A model generated the notes under the pieces. That model searched no databases. It saw only the letters and a list, made by a program, of their open reading frames with translations, and was not told the origin of the DNA. A DNA stretch of 10,443 nt from Globobulimina sp. (Eukaryota > Foraminifera > Rotaliida): NCBI GenBank assembly GCA_003354225.1, contig PIVH01000023.1, positions 1 through 10,443 on the forward strand, written 5' to 3'. The position numbers and the translations under genes were made by a program. Positions 9,701-10,443 of this stretch are shown here, piece by piece; within the stretch, counting starts at the first letter, position 1, and every line of letters begins with the position of its first letter.

Positions 9701-10443
9701 AACAACATTGTTGAACAATTATAAATAGCCTCTTCAATCCAATATTGATTAAATATGCATTTATAATTTGTTGAGAGACTAAAATCACCAATAATTTGTA
9801 TTTTATGCATTTTGCCATCATGGAAATAATTAAAGTCATCAATGTGAAGTGAATAATAATTGTAATCATAATGAGTGACGTTTGTAGTGGCTGATAACGT
9901 TACATTTGTTGCATTTGCATTTATAGCGAAGACATCGAATATTAATGGCTGTGTAATATGCTCATTAACCATTAAAAATAATTTAACATTACCTTCGATA
10001 TTTGAATAGAATGGACATTGCGCAAATGTTGAATTAATAATATTTAATTTTGTGGATTTGGTTGAATTAAAAATGCAAATTACTTTTAATGATAATAAAC
10101 TATCAAAATTAGTTCCTGTTAATCCTATCAAAGTATTTCTATTTATTGATGTTGAGGTTGGTGTAATAGAAATAAATGTTGGTAATAAAAGAGTGGTTAT
10201 ATTCGCATTCATGACATAACCATTGATGGTCGATTCGAATCTACATAAAATTTGTGTGTGATTGATAAATAATGCTAAATTCTCTCCACACCACTCATTT
10301 GCACTAAAATCAAATCCAAAAACTTGAATAAATATATTATTTCCAATTAATACATCCGTTGGTGCCAAATTAGAAATATTATACATTGTGTTGTTGGAAA
10401 TTATTGCATTGGATATATTGGTATCATAATATGTGAATAATTT
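3745..10443 (-). CDS. Giant IPT/TIG-repeat, cysteine-rich surface-type protein of eukaryotic character, broken at both ends
   Basis: One intronless frame spans the AT-rich part: 2213 codons from the Met at 10386 to TAG at 3745. It is not a whole gene. The frame stays open from 10387 to the window edge (19 more codons, ending TNISNAIISNNT before that Met), so the true start lies outside. The last 25 or so codons are bacterial leader DNA read by chance. From the Met, residues about 1-1600 are IPT/TIG-like beta domains, clearest at 726-812 (IYSIFPTEGPSAGGY). Residues about 1614-2160 are CPxGxxC-type repeats. N-x-S/T sequons are very dense, about 15 in the first 370 residues, which suggests a glycosylated secretory-pathway protein. 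Signal peptide and membrane anchor are not in the window. Such architectures occur in large adhesion or receptor-like proteins of protists and in PKHD1-like animal proteins; function here is unknown. A large DNA virus gene is a less likely alternative. Confidence 0.82.
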   Translation of the reverse strand, partial: KLFTYYDTNISNAIISNNTMYNISNLAPTDVLIGNNIFIQVFGFDFSANEWCGENLALFINHTQILCRFESTINGYVMNANITTLLLPTFISITPTSTSINRNTLIGLTGTNFDSLLSLKVICIFNSTKSTKLNIINSTFAQCPFYSNIEGNVKLFLMVNEHITQPLIFDVFAINANATNVTLSATTNVTHYDYNYYSLHIDDFNYFHDGKMHKIQIIGDFSLSTNYKCIFNQYWIEEAIYNCSTMLLCQFEFVPIGINTIEISMNQSIISIGSIYITDYPQFMDAISNVPASYGYDSFLIDAMYQNGITTVYGLNMQREYFIQCVLIINDYYSIVIPSYFINSSIIQCDVETFASYLLMRNISIKLSNSNNSVFVELDLYENDEIDNETTLQLIEDKQINTIEQYYVYLNESSPNYTQAIDFTYFIGPQIISSSSSPSITNNQTITKMTFTTREDLCSNYSLLTTNITSPTIGFKCPANDSIFTFYCKINGNSIYRANIINANSFECDIFSYDNNNNNTDIKLSISTVFWDGNIRYSRNTYYIIIHNVLSSNVSNNVSAPIYNISTPVITNYSVVWDEYFCNVYISGSNFINSKDLICITSSLQNVSAFWLSDNLVKCPIYPYDVRLDIAVSNDNGLSVSNNLTIYKFKAKSLTKTLRGATVGFTDIYFQMDSINISLPNISPQCIFNNNNFSVNLILLNSSIAMCTIPFISIFEQNLSFSLEFAANYYFFVATMFEFELLYTPIIYSIFPTEGPSAGGYTLFLQGKNLDIAKHCYFDNITSISYTIINDTHMICIVPPLPSYNNINYDVIIDVEVGIDHKTSIHNKSITYNRNKFMYLATPNIFTIEPLGIIGGSTDSTPPITINGENFRLSTDLNCLFNLQIASPAIYVSSSKLLCDVPTSLSNDIFNLTIGGTQFWNQTYVNFTVEPDIQPFEFINPFPSIIYPISTYKKNITLTSSLFTSIWTNYIYCRFNDMFKPYTILMNAIIVDSITIKCPWPAPTSHYLRVKDVNISIEVRIPGRHVIFDGIDNMNINTVSFENAAIHRIYPNTTEQNSYITISGFSFQKNSNLVKLQCRFNDYIVSQNDTIFIDSNTLKIKTPNATLVGGNRSNVSIQVRFNGEDWTLNKYSFAYLNDLNNAILSNFDYYPKGDIFNDPKSIFIKSNNAFINSINIYCFLDNVLSFAIYHNRHIIECKLHSSSPMDRFDVEETINIAITQDFQKWYNLTNFTYYVYSAIVSVEPLYFSLNTDNETDIIVTSMHFPHLNGILCEFIGDNLEKQYVVATYLNSTRISCLIPKSGISQTLQVGVLSNGVTAPFNYLEILYNPHISINNIYPDIIIENQATEIIISVIGNILLFYQEIICNFDTNFTYVSSNISFDHSLNVTNISCVTPLLAHFGDERLKFWLTHTETEEIISSVWSHGLIVISEPLIVSLSTDEGPTAILPIEEFNISPEITIVGTHFYQFINPHCKFIQIATNKTWIIAAKSISNTSVICIVKPPQSIYTLYYLQIIIGYDRESTQFNITYNVRYDPQITKMYYDYNNSLVINGLYLTDDTICGYGDALYQIRAIHLNNETIICPLPFTNIIKIKQIVFQLSVTTNDVRWSQPLQIVQLLYYIHNLQTITNITICMPGQFLFDHKCTDCFPAFYCPNGINILSCPEGKICSEFGMDAPIIDCPPSQVCDINTIAIDNIYYNAFDLWNNTLVLTGKYKNLSTNTQCISISIGTANQWSLVDFGNHSNVLFQHKGNYDCFIPQLQSNSSCYNISIVQALASQKQYYDLFVYWNLILVLSESYNYNKSFVFCQPTQFTSEYVFNFRSTFPVWHSNKTWSYSATNSSLINKFDFDEFVIGLEHPCYLAYFCTETSVLPHDATRCPVGSYCNGLDDAIIECPQATQCPFLGMTYYEFCRLDTYNPYTQQQYCLPCDLGGTSSICPVPHMITPYHNENIDNILDLGGIHLLCPLGFICHIGNNNSIINEPCKHGTYCNNNTLYIADPGYFVELNESFMQQPCAPRSFAPDYQSQICSITPSGFMNTKENSTTPKQCNKGYYRNNDETVFCIGCDGGNGFWSPDSRISDETLCDKCPQGRVCGSNGIYNISTTSPCLSGYVCDYGTFVETQFDNPCPPGFVCHENTIPINQYAILCPAGYLCNGQGHSDGQIPITCPKYYYCPSGSYHNTATPIILLPDPFENSKWSLLSQSNCFQALIFLYRLSGVSFVDECGTKLYKGR
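3751..3756 (-). promoter_or_regulatory. Shine-Dalgarno site of the response regulator gene
   Basis: The minus strand reads AAAGGA here, ten bases before the ATG at 3740. It decides the start: the in-frame upstream ATGs at 3779 and 3797 have only T-rich DNA before them. It also shows that bacterial sequence extends at least this far to the right. Confidence 0.6.
3780..3840. other. Junction between bacterial operon DNA and AT-rich eukaryote-like DNA
   Basis: Left of here everything reads as bacterial: the response regulator start, its ribosome site, and lines with about half G+C (for example 32 of 60 bases at 3421-3480). Right of here the DNA encodes the glycoprotein-like frame, with far lower G+C (11 of 60 at 8341-8400, 15 of 60 at 6361-6420). 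The last recognisable protein pattern of the giant frame is the CPSGSY unit near 3900. From about 3830 downward its translation has no family pattern and it ends at a chance TAG (3745-3747) inside the leader of the regulator gene. I see no insertion sequence, integrase site, tRNA or repeat at the boundary. An assembly or library chimera is the likeliest cause. The exact breakpoint cannot be fixed by eye. Confidence 0.7.
3890..5560 (-). repeat. Cysteine-rich CPxGxxC repeat region of the giant protein
   Basis: Residues about 1614-2160 hold many short cysteine units: CPNGINILSCPEGKIC, CPVGSYCNG, CPLGFICHIG, CKHGTYC, CPQGRVCGSNG, CPPGFVC, CPAGYLCNG and CPSGSY. This is the pattern of ephrin-receptor-like or GCC2/GCC3 cysteine repeats, common in extracellular proteins of protists. 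The region splits into two blocks separated by a stretch of about 150 residues, low in cysteine, at about 4870-5340. In related architectures such repeats usually lead to a membrane helix. Here the DNA changes to bacterial before one appears. Confidence 0.8.
8887..8902. repeat. GTTATT hexamer run encoding an asparagine tract
   Basis: The plus strand reads GTTATT repeated, read on the minus strand as alternating AAC and AAT codons (YDNNNNNTD). It is a short coding microsatellite that keeps frame. Confidence 0.6.
9132..9148. repeat. TGATGATGATGACGA serine-codon microsatellite
   Basis: A short trinucleotide run inside the giant frame encodes ISSSSSPSI on the minus strand. Together with the hexamer run at 8887-8902 it shows simple-sequence expansion within coding DNA, typical of AT-rich protist genes. 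Confidence 0.6.

Larger units (their letters stand above)
5640..10443 (-). repeat. Array of IPT/TIG-like immunoglobulin-fold repeats in the giant protein
   Basis: The encoded protein repeats a loose unit of about 80-110 residues. Each has a P-x-I-x-x-I-x-P opening strand, a G-x-N/F strand, a central C-x-F, and a closing I-x-C-x-x-P. The clearest copies, counted from the Met at 10386, open near residues 728 (IYSIFPTEGPSAGGY), 825 (NIFTIEPLGIIGG), 1027 (HRIYPNTTEQNSYI) and 1513 (DPQITKMYYDYNN). A partial one starts at the right edge (NLAPTDVLIGNNIFIQVFG). I judge there to be roughly a dozen or more units, many diverged, and cannot set all borders by eye. IPT/TIG folds mediate extracellular binding in plexins, Met and PKHD1-like proteins; that role is inferred here. 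Confidence 0.75.

Overview
The window joins two kinds of DNA that do not look as if they belong to one genome. Positions 1 to about 3780 read as an ordinary bacterial chemotaxis operon. It has mid-range base composition, tight gene spacing and a good Shine-Dalgarno site before every gene. From about 3840 to the right end the DNA is strongly AT-rich. It is filled by one intronless reading frame encoding part of a giant, secreted-type protein of eukaryotic (protist-like) character.

The bacterial part is transcribed entirely on the minus strand, so it is read right to left. The order is a NarL/LuxR-type response regulator (3740-3075), a small methyl-accepting chemotaxis protein with no periplasmic sensor domain (3022-1829), a CheY (1841-1476, overlapping the MCP end), a STAS-domain protein (1457-1116), and the first 344 codons of a CheA kinase (1034 to beyond position 1). 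The set makes a coherent signalling unit: receptor, kinase, single-domain CheY output, a STAS partner and a DNA-binding regulator. CheA, CheY and MCP point to a motile, probably Gram-negative bacterium. I cannot name the phylum; the gene order and CheA architecture would suit a deltaproteobacterium-like or Nitrospirota-like lineage, but that is a guess.

The AT-rich part holds one minus-strand frame open from the right edge of the window down to a stop at 3745. Its N-terminal three quarters is a series of IPT/TIG-like immunoglobulin-fold repeats dense in N-glycosylation sequons. The rest is a cysteine-rich region of CPxGxxC units like the ephrin-receptor/TNFR-type repeats of protist surface proteins. 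Neither end is natural. The frame stays open upstream of the first available Met at 10386, and at the other end it runs a few dozen codons into bacterial leader DNA and stops by chance. No transmembrane anchor is present, so the true C-terminus is missing.

The simplest reading is a chimeric contig from a mixed sample (protist plus bacterium). A real integration, in either direction, is the less likely but more interesting alternative. Within the bacterial part the most notable points are a response regulator whose phospho-acceptor Asp is replaced by Cys, and an MCP carrying a CheZ-like D-x3-Q motif. There is no gene-free stretch over 300 bases, and I saw no RNA genes, insertion sequences or CRISPR arrays.
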